Positions 38,047 to 47,398 of a stretch of 64,000 nucleotides of DNA are shown here, one piece after another; position 1 is the first letter of the stretch; each line of letters starts with the position of its first letter. The stretch spans positions 186,001 through 250,000 of the forward strand of contig NZ_SPQR01000008.1 in assembly GCF_004766055.1 (NCBI RefSeq). Direction: 5' to 3'. Origin of the DNA: Desulfosporosinus sp. Sb-LF (GTDB lineage Bacteria; Bacillota; Desulfitobacteriia; Desulfitobacteriales; Desulfitobacteriaceae). A model generated the notes under the pieces. That model was not told where the DNA came from, searched no databases, and saw only the letters and a list, made by a program, of their open reading frames with translations. The translations under genes and the position numbers were made by a program.

Positions 38047-38077
38047 CATGATCTTATTGGGTATCCATTGTAAGATG

Positions 38078-38116
38078 AACCCCCTGTTCTCCGCCTTTTA
38101 GATGAAATTAGGGGTT
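38078..38116 (+). terminator. Weak terminator-like hairpin after the CoA-transferase genes
   Basis: A 7-bp stem (AACCCC/GGGGTT) with a long loop is followed by a few T residues, 32 bases after the subunit B stop. Confidence 0.4.
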
Positions 38117-38205
38117 AACCTTTTGAAGGTGAGTAACTCTTACTTTATATTTTGGTCAGAGAATGGAGGAGAATGCAGTACTCAGATACAGTTCCTCGTA
38201 GGAGA

Positions 38206-39102
38206 TTACTGTTGATAAAAGTAATCCTTTAATTCTCTGGGTCCGGTCAATACATCTCTGCCTATGAACATTGTACCGTCATCCTTTGTTTTGACATTCC
38301 ATTTAACCAATGTAATATTACCATCTGCAATTTCAATTCCCGTTATACAGCGAGGATGAACGCTACTTCCATCATTAAAATATGGGGGTTCACCTACTTC
38401 AGGGAACATAGGCCTATGGGTATGGCCGGCAATAAGCATATGTTTCTTTCTTGTTACCCATTCAGTCAGTTTTTCCTCCACCGCATCTTTTTTATCATAA
38501 TTTTTGGCTGTACTTGTTGGATCATTTACGCCGAATGACTCAAGTGGTCTCCATAGATACCTAACTAGAAATCTACTTAACTTCCACATATCATAATCTA
38601 AGAAGCTTGCTTGATGCCCGTGGATCAAGAGAATTCTTTGATCTGTTATCCTATGCCTTAAAACCAATCCCTCATGAAGCTTAATATTCTCGAATAACGG
38701 AATATACTTTTTCTCTTGTTCATCAAAGTATTGGTACAATCTTTTTTTAACGAATTTATCGTCTCTCTTCACCATATCATGGTTTCCAAAAATAAAATAA
38801 AGTCTATTTTCCTTAAAAAATTTTGAAAGAAGCCAAAATGCATTGTTATGTACAAATATGATGTCGGTAAGCTTTTTGTTTTTCCAAAGTTCGTCACCAT
38901 CACCGATCTCTATATAAGTATAATTTTCATGATAGTAATGGGTTAAGGCGGCAAAATATAGATTTTGGTTCTTTAAAAAATCATCTGCCCAGCTTCCATC
39001 ACCCCTATGGACGTCACTCATTAAAATAATCCTGGAGGAGTCGTCAAAAGGAATTTCTTCTGCTGATTCAAAGACTTTAGAAATACGTTTTAACTTATTC
39101 AT
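38206..39102 (-). CDS. Calcineurin-like metallophosphoesterase
   Basis: A 298-residue cytoplasmic enzyme. Metal-binding boxes in order: MSDVHRGDGSWADD, GDGDELWKN, FGNHDMV, IHGHQASF and AGHTHRP. This is the calcineurin-like fold, nearest in style to the UDP-2,3-diacylglucosamine pyrophosphatase-like branch found in many Gram-positives that make no lipid A. The substrate is unknown. A TCCTCC complement lies 7 bases before the ATG. It is a single gene with no coupled neighbour. Confidence 0.87.
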   Translation of the reverse strand: MNKLKRISKVFESAEEIPFDDSSRIILMSDVHRGDGSWADDFLKNQNLYFAALTHYYHENYTYIEIGDGDELWKNKKLTDIIFVHNNAFWLLSKFFKENRLYFIFGNHDMVKRDDKFVKKRLYQYFDEQEKKYIPLFENIKLHEGLVLRHRITDQRILLIHGHQASFLDYDMWKLSRFLVRYLWRPLESFGVNDPTSTAKNYDKKDAVEEKLTEWVTRKKHMLIAGHTHRPMFPEVGEPPYFNDGSSVHPRCITGIEIADGNITLVKWNVKTKDDGTMFIGRDVLTGPRELKDYFYQQ

Positions 39103-39258
39103 TGATATTCCTCCACAAATAGAAATTTCGCTCTGGCTTCATTTGAGATAGTATATTGGAAGGAGAGCTTAATGGTTACTTCTATTTGGGTGGGGTTCTT
39201 TACACTGTTAAATCCAAATCTTCGATCGTACTAATGACCCAAGATAGTCACATTGAAA

Positions 39259-39285
39259 TTCCTAGATCTTAAAAAGATTTAGGAA
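39259..39285 (+). terminator. Terminator-like hairpin in the PFOR leader
   Basis: A 12-bp stem with one G-U pair (39259-39270 with 39274-39285), a 3-base loop, and then a T-rich stretch. No plus-strand gene ends here, so it may be an attenuator 120 bases upstream of the pyruvate:ferredoxin oxidoreductase gene. Confidence 0.45.
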
Positions 39286-39404
39286 TCTTAATTTTTATAG
39301 GTTTTTTTACTGGATTTATTGAAAAAAAATGTATGAGAGTTTTCCAATGACAAATACTAATTTAGGCTTAAGATTTAAAGTTTAAATTAGAGGAGGTTCT
39401 TACT

Positions 39405-42400
39405 GTGGCTAAGAAAATGAAAACAATGGATGGGAACCAAGCCGCAGCAGAAGCATCTTATGCTCTGACTGAGGTTGCAACCATCTTTCCGATCACGCCC
39501 TCTTCTCCGATGGCCGAGGGAGTTGACGAATGGGCAGCACATGGCAAAAAGAATTTATTTGATCAAACGGTAAGAGTTGTCGAGATGCAATCCGAGTCTG
39601 GCGCTTCAGCGGCATTACACGGATCCCTCCAAGCAGGGGCTTTGACCACAACCTACACGGCTTCCCAAGGTTTACTTCTTATGATTCCAGAGATGTATAA
39701 ATTGGTTGGAAATCTTGTGCCAGCAGTATTCCATGTCACTGCCAGGGCTTTAGCAACACACGCTTTATCAATTTTTGGGGATCATCAAGATATTAATGCG
39801 GCTCGGCAAACTGGGTTTACGATGATTTGCGCGAATAATGTTCAAGAAGCGATGGACTTAGGCTATGTATCGCATCTTGTAGCGATTAAATCACGGGTTC
39901 CAGTTATGCATTTTTTTGATGGTTTTAGAACCTCACATGAAGTTCAAAAAATCGAGACAACCAGTTATGACGAAATTGCTAAACTCGTCGACTTTGAAAA
40001 GATTCAGGAATTTAGAGACCGGGCATTGAATCCAAACCATCCTGTCCTCAAAGGGACTGCCCAAAATCCAGACATCTATTTCCAAGGACGCGAGGTTTCA
40101 AACCCCTTCTTCGAGGCCGTCCCGGATATCGTGGAGGATTACTTCAAAGAGATCAAGAAAATAACCGGACGCGAGTACCATCCCTTTCAGTATTACGGTG
40201 ACCCCGAGGCCGAGAACATTATCGTAGCCATGGGTTCCGTTTGTAATACCATCGAAGAAACGATCGACTTCATGGCTCAAAGGGGAGAAAAGGTCGGGCT
40301 CATTAAAGTACATCTGTATCGTCCTTTCTCCAAAAAATACTTCTTTGATGTTCTGCCTAAATCCGTGAAGAAAATCGCGGTTCTCGATCGAACGAAGGAA
40401 CCTGGCTCTACGGGAGAACCTCTGTACCTTGATATATTGCAAATCTATAATCATGAAACGTCAAAACCGATGATCGTAGGGGGGCGTTATGGACTAGGTT
40501 CCAGAGATACTACTCCCTCGCAGATTCTCGCTACCTACCAAAACTTGAAGAAAGCACAGCCCAAGGATCGATTTACCATTGGCATTATCGACGATGTGAG
40601 CCACACTTCCTTACCAATCGAGGAGACCATTGACGCTTCGCCAGAAGGGACAATCCGTTGTAAGTTCTGGGGACTTGGCTCCGATGGTACGGTCGGTGCA
40701 AATAAAAGCGCGATCAAGATTATTGGAGATAACACAGACCTTAATGTCCAAGGTTACTTTGAATATGACAGTAAGAAATCAGGTGGAACGACCATTTCAC
40801 ACCTGCGTTTTGGCAAGCAACCAATCAAATCCTCTTATCTGGTGTTTGATGCGGATTATATTGCCTGTCATAATAAGTCCTTTATTTATCACTACGATCT
40901 TCTTAAAGGCCTGAAAAAGGGCGGAACCTTTGTTCTCAACTGTCCTTGGCAGGCGAAGGAACTAGAAGATCACCTGCCAGCGTCTCTTAAGCGGAATATT
41001 GCTAAAAATAAGATCGATTTCTATATCATTGATGCCATTTCCATTGCCGGGGAAATTGGGCTTGGCGGACGCATCAACATGGTCATGCAATCCGCTTTCT
41101 TTAAATTATCCAACGTCATTCCCGTCGAGGAAGCCCTTCAATATTTAAAAGACTCTATCCAGAAAGTCTATGGCAAGAAAGGTTCAAATATTGTAGAGAT
41201 GAATTATAAGGCTGTCGATCGTGGCATTGAAGCCTTACATAAAGTCGAGGTTCCTGCTTCTTGGGCTGAGGTTCCTGATGAGGATATGCCAATTAAGGAT
41301 GAGCCGGACTTTGTTAAAAACATTCAACGGCCTATGGCTCGTCATGAAGGAGAAGACCTACCGACCAGTACTTTTGTTGGAGTCGAGGATGGTACTTTCC
41401 CGTTAAGCACAACACGGTATGAAAAACGGGGAATTGCAGTTTATGTGCCCGAATGGCAAATCGATAAATGTATTCAATGTAATCAGTGTTCTTATATCTG
41501 TCCCCATGCAACGATTCGGCCTTTCCTCTTGGATGATAGCGAGCTTGAGAAAGCTCCGGACACCTTCAAGACTAAGAAACCTATCGGCAAAGGGCTAGAG
41601 GGTTACCACTATCGTATTCAAGTTACGCCTCTTGATTGTACTGGTTGTGGAAACTGTGCCGACGTTTGCCCCGCACCTGGTAAAGCAATTATTATGAAAC
41701 CAGCCGACCATGAGATTGAAATGGAATCAGAAAACTGGGAATATGCTATTAAAAATGTGACTGAAAAACGCGATCTAATGGATGTTAAGAGCTTAAAAGG
41801 AAGTCAATTCGCCCAACCATTGCTTGAGTTCACTGGAGCTTGTCCAGGCTGTGGTGAAACACCCTATGCTCGGCTAATTACACAGTTGTATGGTGACCGT
41901 ATGTTAATTGCTAACGCTACAGGTTGTTCCTCCATCTGGGGTGGCAGTGCACCCTCTATTCCGTATACCGTGAATGCAAAAGGTAAAGGGCCCGCCTGGA
42001 TGAGTCCACTATTTGAAGATAATGCTGAGTTCGGCTATGGCATATATCTTGGTTCAAAGCAAATTCGAGCTAAACTAGCCGATCTAATGCAACAAGGCTT
42101 AGAGAGTTCTATGAGTGAAAATCTCAAAGAAGCCTTCCGGGAATGGCTAGAAAACATGGAAGATGGAGAAGGATCAAAGAGAGCCTCTGCCCGCGTCCTT
42201 GAAGCTATGAACAACGAAGATGTCGCCGGCAATCCGATTCTTTGCGAAATCAAGGTGAAGAAAGATTATCTCATTAAACCCTCCGTTTGGATTTTTGGTG
42301 GCGATGGCTTTGCTTATGATATTGGTTATAATGGAATAGATCATGTCATCGCGAGTGGGGATGACGTGAATATCCTTGTGATGGATACTGAGGTTTACTC

Positions 42401-42932
42401 TAATACGGGTGGACAATCCTCAAAGGCAACCCAGACCGCAGCTATCGCTAAATTTGCAGCTGCAGGGAAGAAAGTTCGCAAAAAGGATCTAGGCCTTATT
42501 GCCACAACCTACGGCTATGTCTATGTTGCTCAAATTGCCATGGGTGCTAATATGAATCAAACCATTAAAGCGATTGCTGAAGCAGAAAGTTATCCTGGAC
42601 CGTCGATCATCATTGCTTATGCATCTTGTGTAAACCACGGGATAAAATCCGGCATGGGCACGAGTATCTTAGAACAGAAAAAGGCAGTCGAATCAGGGTA
42701 TTGGCATCTCTGGAGACATGACCCCCGTCTTAAAGATCAAGGGAAGAACCCTTTTGTACTCGACTCTAAAGAGCCTACTGCTTCCTTCCAAGATTTTATA
42801 AAAGGCGAAATTCGTTATTCGTCACTTATGACCGTATTCCCAGATGTCGCGCAAGAAATGTTCGACGTAGCAGAGGGGCACGCTCGAGAAAAATATCAGA
42901 CCTTAAAGCGTTTTGCGGAAATGCAATATTGA
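39405..42932 (+). CDS. nifJ: Pyruvate:ferredoxin (flavodoxin) oxidoreductase, single chain
   Basis: A 1175-residue cytoplasmic enzyme that converts pyruvate and CoA to acetyl-CoA, CO2 and reduced ferredoxin. Domains in order: N-terminal pyrimidine-binding part (about 1-250, with IFPITPSSPMAE), domain II, the gamma-type domain (about 420-600), two 4Fe-4S clusters (CIQCNQCSYICP and CTGCGNCADVCP, about 690-760), and the thiamine-diphosphate part (about 810-1170, with the CPGCGETPY cluster ligands and GDGFAYDIGYNG). The length is that of the standard fused enzyme. The start GTG/ATG follows AGGAGG. It links glycolysis to acetyl-CoA supply and hence to citrate synthase in this window. Confidence 0.95.
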   Translation: MAKKMKTMDGNQAAAEASYALTEVATIFPITPSSPMAEGVDEWAAHGKKNLFDQTVRVVEMQSESGASAALHGSLQAGALTTTYTASQGLLLMIPEMYKLVGNLVPAVFHVTARALATHALSIFGDHQDINAARQTGFTMICANNVQEAMDLGYVSHLVAIKSRVPVMHFFDGFRTSHEVQKIETTSYDEIAKLVDFEKIQEFRDRALNPNHPVLKGTAQNPDIYFQGREVSNPFFEAVPDIVEDYFKEIKKITGREYHPFQYYGDPEAENIIVAMGSVCNTIEETIDFMAQRGEKVGLIKVHLYRPFSKKYFFDVLPKSVKKIAVLDRTKEPGSTGEPLYLDILQIYNHETSKPMIVGGRYGLGSRDTTPSQILATYQNLKKAQPKDRFTIGIIDDVSHTSLPIEETIDASPEGTIRCKFWGLGSDGTVGANKSAIKIIGDNTDLNVQGYFEYDSKKSGGTTISHLRFGKQPIKSSYLVFDADYIACHNKSFIYHYDLLKGLKKGGTFVLNCPWQAKELEDHLPASLKRNIAKNKIDFYIIDAISIAGEIGLGGRINMVMQSAFFKLSNVIPVEEALQYLKDSIQKVYGKKGSNIVEMNYKAVDRGIEALHKVEVPASWAEVPDEDMPIKDEPDFVKNIQRPMARHEGEDLPTSTFVGVEDGTFPLSTTRYEKRGIAVYVPEWQIDKCIQCNQCSYICPHATIRPFLLDDSELEKAPDTFKTKKPIGKGLEGYHYRIQVTPLDCTGCGNCADVCPAPGKAIIMKPADHEIEMESENWEYAIKNVTEKRDLMDVKSLKGSQFAQPLLEFTGACPGCGETPYARLITQLYGDRMLIANATGCSSIWGGSAPSIPYTVNAKGKGPAWMSPLFEDNAEFGYGIYLGSKQIRAKLADLMQQGLESSMSENLKEAFREWLENMEDGEGSKRASARVLEAMNNEDVAGNPILCEIKVKKDYLIKPSVWIFGGDGFAYDIGYNGIDHVIASGDDVNILVMDTEVYSNTGGQSSKATQTAAIAKFAAAGKKVRKKDLGLIATTYGYVYVAQIAMGANMNQTIKAIAEAESYPGPSIIIAYASCVNHGIKSGMGTSILEQKKAVESGYWHLWRHDPRLKDQGKNPFVLDSKEPTASFQDFIKGEIRYSSLMTVFPDVAQEMFDVAEGHAREKYQTLKRFAEMQY

Positions 42933-42976
42933 TCGTAGTCTAAAAAGGCTATGGTTAGCTACCTGGACTAAAGGTT

Positions 42977-43010
42977 AAAGGCATGTCGTTGCAAAAATTG
43001 ACATGCCTTT
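42977..43010 (+). terminator. Terminator after the PFOR gene
   Basis: A perfect 11-bp stem (42977-42987 with 43000-43010), 45 bases after the stop codon. The downstream tract is short in T. Confidence 0.65.
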
Positions 43011-43148
43011 AACTCTCAAAAGAATTAGAGTTATCTCGACATATTGTAGATACTCTTTCGGAGACAAGTTGATTTGTGCGCCTTTGATTCCTGTAAAATG
43101 AACAAGAATGGTTATTTAATCTAAAGATAACGTCTACTAACGAAGGAA

Positions 43149-43214
43149 AGCTCAAATTAGACACACGACTCCCGCACTATAGTTAGTGTGGGAGTCGTGT
43201 GTCTAATTTGAGCT
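43149..43214. terminator. Very long inverted repeat, 31-bp arms
   Basis: The arms 43149-43179 and 43184-43214 match over 31 bp with a single G-U position and a 4-base loop. On the plus strand six T residues follow, so it can terminate from that side; the converging spore-protein gene ends 6 bases beyond it. The stem is far longer than a terminator needs. Confidence 0.75.
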
Positions 43215-43219
43215 GTTTT

Positions 43220-43393
43220 TTAGGACAAAGAATTTGTATCCACCCATTCTTTTGCATTTTGCACGGATTCTTCGCTGGGGATAGGAACATTGGATTGGGG
43301 TTTAGTACTTTCGATATGCCCTCGCCAAGCTGCCGTATCATGCCTTTCAATAGGGTTTGCTAAGAACTTTTCTTTTGACGTATTTTCAGTCAT
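43220..43393 (-). CDS. DUF3787 / CDIF630_02480-type spore protein
   Basis: A 57-residue soluble protein with the short conserved pattern of the DUF3787 spore-surface family: PIERHDTAAW near the middle and VPIPSEESVQNAKEWVD near the end. The ATG at 43393 is used because AAAGGAGG lies 7 bases before it; the longer frame beginning at 43432 is unlikely. It is the clearest sporulation-linked gene in the window and supports a spore-forming host. Confidence 0.8.
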   Translation of the reverse strand: MTENTSKEKFLANPIERHDTAAWRGHIESTKPQSNVPIPSEESVQNAKEWVDTNSLS

Positions 43394-43576
43394 AACAATA
43401 CCTCCTTTAAGATTCAGTATTATCATTCCCATTTTTTTGTTCTATAATTTGTTTCTTTACCGATTCGTAACGACAAGTTTTCGTAACATAACCTTAACCC
43501 TAATCAATCGTCTATTCAAGATTGAATATCAATTTTATTCTTGGTATTATGAGGAAAAAGTAAAAAGAGGTGCTCT

Positions 43577-44260
43577 ATGGATATTAAATGCAATGATGTC
43601 AAAGTGAAATTTAATGAAAACGCAAGTCAATATGATAGCCAAAGAAAAAAACTCATTCCATGCTTCGATGATTTTTATTCAATAGCAATTTCCATTGCCG
43701 AAACTGATAATAATAATCCTGATATATTAGATATTGGTGCGGGAACAGGGTTATTGTCTTTTTTTATCTTAGAAAAATTTCCAAATGCTAATGTAACATT
43801 AATTGATATATCTGAGAAAATGATAGACGTGGCAAAAGAAAGGTTTAAAGATAAGCCTAACGTTACATATATAATTGACGACTATAGCAACTATAAATTT
43901 AATAAGAAGTATGATATTGTAATATCCTCACTTTCAATACACCATTTAACAGGAGACGAGAAAAAACAGTTATATGATAATGTGTATTCATGTTTAAATA
44001 GAAATGGTGTCTTTATCAATGCGGACCAAGTAATTGGAGGAACTCCCTTTATTGAATCCTTATACAAAAGGGAATGGAACTATAAAATAGAGAACAGTGG
44101 TTTATCAAAAGAAGAGATACTTTCTGCTTATGAAAGGACAAAATTAGACAAAATGTCTCCATTGGAAGATCAGATAAACTGGTTAAAAGACGTTGGTTTC
44201 TTGGACGTAGATTGTGTTTATAAATATTACAATTTTATAGTTCTATTCGGAAGGAAATAA
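43577..44260 (+). CDS. Class I SAM-dependent methyltransferase
   Basis: A 227-residue soluble enzyme. Motif I is DIGAGTGLLSFF, followed by the acidic residue at the end of strand 2 (LIDISEKMIDVA) and ISSLSIHHL as motif IV. The substrate cannot be read. The gene is richer in A and T than its neighbours and lies next to an exporter gene, which hints at recent gain. AGAGGTG precedes the ATG. Confidence 0.85.
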   Translation: MDIKCNDVKVKFNENASQYDSQRKKLIPCFDDFYSIAISIAETDNNNPDILDIGAGTGLLSFFILEKFPNANVTLIDISEKMIDVAKERFKDKPNVTYIIDDYSNYKFNKKYDIVISSLSIHHLTGDEKKQLYDNVYSCLNRNGVFINADQVIGGTPFIESLYKREWNYKIENSGLSKEEILSAYERTKLDKMSPLEDQINWLKDVGFLDVDCVYKYYNFIVLFGRK

Positions 44261-44392
44261 TTGCAATTGGTAAAGGATCCCTTCATTTAACTAAATCTCA
44301 TATTATCAAGTCTGTTAGCAGGTATTTATACAGATACTGCTTTATCAAAGAGACATTATTATTAGTTTTGTGGAAGGGACGCGTTTAAATTG

Positions 44393-45562
44393 ATGTACAT
44401 CGAACCCGGAAGCCCGGCCTATAAGCGGGTTTTAATTTGTATGTTGCTTGGGAGTATAGTCACATATGCCATTATTTACTCGCCACAACCATTAATCAAT
44501 GTCTTTTCCGAACAATACCATATCTCAGCCTCTACCGCGAGTTTAAGTATTTCCTTTTCAGCTATATCACTGGCATTTGGCGTGCTCATTGTAACCATGC
44601 TTTCTAATGCTTGGGGCAGAAAAAGGATCATGAGCATTTCGCTCATTATTACTTCATTACTAGCCATTCTGTCTTACTTAAGTTACAACTTTAAATTATT
44701 TCTTCTGATTCGATTGTTAGAAGGTCTTAGTGCAGCCGGTTTCCCAGCAACAGCGATTGCCTATCTTAACGAAGAGATATCTCCAAGTTCGACAGGCTCC
44801 GCAATCGGTGTATACGTAGCTGGCACAGCGATAGGTGCTTTTTTCGGGCGGGTAATTATCGGTGCTTTAACGGATATTGTATCCTGGGAATTTGCCTTTT
44901 TAATCCTTGGGATAATCAGTTTAGTATGCGGTATCTGGTTCTGGCGAACCTTACCAGATTCGAAGCATTTTCAAGAAGTGCCAATATCATTTAGCAATTG
45001 GATATTGCGTTTTAGGAACGTTCTGAAAAAAAAGTTAATCCTTCTATATATTATCGCTTTTCTGCTCATGGGCATTTATGTTGCTATGTTTAATTATATT
45101 GGTTACCCGCTGACACAGACACCCTATAATTTAAGTCAAACGATCCTAGGGTTCTTATATGTCATAAATCTAATGGGGACCGTAAGTTCCATGTATTTTG
45201 GTAAATTGTCGACCCGGTATCCCCGTGCAAACTTAATCCTTATTGCTGCTGCTCTTTTATTAGCTGGTACTCTGCTAACATTGAACGGCAATCTTTATGT
45301 CAAAATCTTTGCCCTTGCGGTTTTCGTCTTCGGATTCTTTGCTGGTCATACTGTTACAAACGGATGGGTAGGCGTGGTAGCACCTTCAGGGAAAAAAGCT
45401 GAAGCTGCTTCCCTATATTTACTGTTCTTTTACATTGGTTCCGGTATCATTGGTTGGGGCGGTGGTTTCTTTTGGACTCACTTGGGTTGGGGTGGATTCA
45501 TCTGCATGCTTTGTATTCTTATAGTCCTGTGTGCTTTTTTAGCATTTTTAGTTAAACATTAA
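44393..45562 (+). CDS. MFS transporter, YnfM/arabinose-efflux-like
   Basis: A 389-residue major facilitator protein with about twelve helices. Loop 2 reads LSNAWGRKRIM, loop 4 has RLLEGLSAAGFPA, and GVYVAGTAIGAFFGR marks the central export motif C region. This combination is typical of the YnfM-like exporter branch. The ATG at 44393 or the TTG just before it may be the start; AAGGGA lies upstream. It follows the methyltransferase by 130 bases. The substrate is unknown. Confidence 0.87.
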   Translation: MYIEPGSPAYKRVLICMLLGSIVTYAIIYSPQPLINVFSEQYHISASTASLSISFSAISLAFGVLIVTMLSNAWGRKRIMSISLIITSLLAILSYLSYNFKLFLLIRLLEGLSAAGFPATAIAYLNEEISPSSTGSAIGVYVAGTAIGAFFGRVIIGALTDIVSWEFAFLILGIISLVCGIWFWRTLPDSKHFQEVPISFSNWILRFRNVLKKKLILLYIIAFLLMGIYVAMFNYIGYPLTQTPYNLSQTILGFLYVINLMGTVSSMYFGKLSTRYPRANLILIAAALLLAGTLLTLNGNLYVKIFALAVFVFGFFAGHTVTNGWVGVVAPSGKKAEAASLYLLFFYIGSGIIGWGGGFFWTHLGWGGFICMLCILIVLCAFLAFLVKH

Positions 45563-45675
45563 ACTATCGTAACCCTTACCCAAGTAACTTTGTCCCATGG
45601 GCAATGAATTACCATTATATAGATCATAAAATGCACTGGAGGTATCGATCGTTTCTTGAACGTAATAGCCTTTAA

Positions 45676-45795
45676 AGGGGTCTAGAGATATCGGAATACA
45701 GCGATCTTCTTAATAAAGCACTCGAAGGTGCTTCAAAGGGTTCAAAGACAGAACTCATTCATCTTTACGACCTTAATATAAGATCAGCAAAGTAA
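45676..45795 (+). pseudogene. N-terminal relic of a flavodoxin-fold reductase
   Basis: About 39 codons read LLNKALEGASKGSKTELIH and end LYDLNIRSAK before a TAA. This is the second helix and strand of NAD(P)H-dependent FMN reductases, in which an L-Y-D-L-N segment leads to the Cys-containing loop. The GSPR flavin loop before it is gone, and the stop follows where the cysteines should begin. It is a deletion remnant. Confidence 0.5.
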
Positions 45796-45828
45796 AAAGC
45801 ATCTGTAGTTGAAGCTTTTTACTTTGCT
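45786..45828. terminator. Bidirectional terminator
   Basis: A perfect 15-bp stem (45786-45800 with 45814-45828), a 13-base loop and T-rich flanks on both strands, between the exporter side and the minus-strand relic genes. Confidence 0.8.
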
Positions 45829-45832
45829 TGTT

Positions 45833-46473
45833 TTAGTCATTATTCATATATTCAAATTCCGGTTGAGTCTGAATATAATAACCACCGCGAACCTCAGCAG
45901 CCCAGTTTTGCAAGATTTCTTTCCACCTGGACACTGTCAAAGAAAGCATCAATAGGGTTCGAACTTCGGAATCCCAGGTCAAGATAGTAAACGGGGCTAT
46001 GCCAAACGCATATATTCCCTCTTGTCTGACACCTTTTTCGAAGATAAGAATGAGCGGAAGCCCATACTGAAAAGTCATAGCGGGCTCTATTTGAGAAAAA
46101 GATGAGCCAACCCAAAACTTCTCAGGTTTAACTGGACCAGATAGGTTTGATCCAATCACTTCTACCTGTTTAAACGTAAATTGGCTGCCACTAGGTCGTA
46201 ACTCGATAATATCATTCTACGAACATTTGTTAAAATTGATTCAGGATAGGCTTCTGTTCTGGGTAATGTGCGAGGAAATAATAGTTCGCGTTGGATTTCA
46301 CGAATCAAGCGAATCATAAACTGTTTCTGCAAGGCATTAAGACTTTGGAAATTGGGATGGCTCAAAAAAACGGGGATTCTAAATAATCGAATCCCTGTAA
46401 TCTGTACTTCTGGTGGTATTTCAAAACTCTCTTCAGACTCTAAGATTTCATAAGTTCGTTTAAATTCTTCCAC
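45833..46473 (-). pseudogene. TIR-like / nucleotide-signal protein split by a -1 frame change
   Basis: Two minus-strand frames abut: 46473-46162 (103 codons, with RIPVFLSHPN, LIREIQREL, PRTLPRTEAYPES and NVRRMILSSYDLVAANLR) and 46159-45833 (108 codons, with VGSSFSQIEPAMTFQYGLPLILIFEKGV). Together they follow the order of one TIR-like family protein: SSPN-type start, arginine motif, then W-x-x-Q-I-E-PAMA. The second frame is -1 to the first. The heptamer T TTA AAC lies in phase one codon before the first stop, so either programmed frameshifting or a simple frameshift mutation could explain it. The surroundings are full of relics, which favours decay. No ribosome-binding site supports the GTG at 46473. 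Confidence 0.55.
46168..46174 (-). other. In-phase slippery heptamer T TTA AAC
   Basis: Read on the minus strand, the zero-frame codons are CGT TTA AAC AGG TAG, so the X XXY YYZ heptamer is exactly in phase. A -1 slip there joins the two halves of the TIR-like frame. No strong downstream stem was found; only a weak 4-bp hairpin is visible. Confidence 0.45.
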
Positions 46474-46496
46474 TTGTCCAAACTCGTTACTTCTAG

Positions 46497-46889
46497 CTAA
46501 AAGTGTATACGGAGTAAATCCAAGACTGGGTCAATGGGATTAATAATTGTAACGTTTTCAGACCCCGCAAACAATAGGCCAACTGCCCAATTAAACTCAT
46601 TTAGAACCAAAGATCCGCTATCCCCAGGTTCGTCAAAATTATCTGTGAGGATCTGGTCTTTGAACTTTAAGATTCTTCCATCGTAATCCACATCGATTAT
46701 GACATTTACGGCAATAATCCGGGCATGTGTCAAACCAGTTGTTCGCCCGGATTTTTTGACCTGCATTCCTAGTTTGGGAAGGGTTTTTCCTTTAACAGTA
46801 CCGATTTCTAGTATATTGGGATCAACTAAACTGGATTTGTATAATCTCAGGAGGGGGTTAGATATGAGTAGTAAAGAGTATTTTGACAC
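46497..46889 (-). pseudogene. C-terminal fragment of a trypsin-like serine peptidase
   Basis: A 130-codon minus-strand frame. From about 46833 down it reads a peptidase C-terminus: LVDPNILEIG, KSGRTTGLT, then GDSGSLVLNEFN with the catalytic Ser, and AVGLLFAGS. The His and Asp of the catalytic triad lie in the missing N-terminal part. Upstream of about 46833 the frame runs antisense through the methyltransferase leader, so a deletion joined the two. No activity is expected. Confidence 0.65.
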
Positions 46890-47398
46890 AGTTGCTTCAG
46901 TGTGGGATAACCTTAGAAAAGATTTCTTCTCCGAAACGGTTCGAGAGAAGGCTTACCAAGTAGCAGGAGTCGAATTAGGCAAGACTGCTGCTGATATTGG
47001 GGCAGGGACTGTTTGCCCTAAGAGAAAATGTGGATTTCCGATTGGGCCACGCCGATAAATTACCAATTGCAGACGAGAGCGTAGACTATGTTTTTGCAAA
47101 CATGTTTTTACACCATGTCGAGATTCCATTAAGAGCGATAGAAGAAATGACTAGAGTTTTGAAACCGAAGGGAAAGTTACTGCTAACCGACTTAGATGTA
47201 CATGAATATGAGTTCCTACGGGTTGAGCAACACGACCGCTGGTTAGGGTTTGAAAGGAATTATATTAAAGATTGTTTCTCCAAAGCCGGGTTACACAACA
47301 TTTTGATAGACTGCATAGGTACAAATTGTTGCGCTAAATCAAGTTGTGGTGATAATAATGCTAGCGTCAGTGTTTTCGTTGCTGTTGGCACTAAGTAG
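46864..47398 (+). pseudogene. Class I methyltransferase with internal deletion and frameshift
   Basis: The N-terminal part (ATG 46864 with GGAGGGGG in front) reads YFDTVASVWDNLRKDFF up to ADIGAGT, the start of the SAM-binding motif. The sequence then jumps to another frame that begins at about 47020 (RENVDFRLGHADKLP) and ends normally (GKLLLTDLDVHEYEFLR, then a Cys-rich CIGTNCCAKSSC tail). About 35 codons containing the remainder of motif I and the strand-2 acidic residue are missing. The Cys-rich end resembles arsenite-methyltransferase-like proteins. It is non-functional as it stands. Confidence 0.7.
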
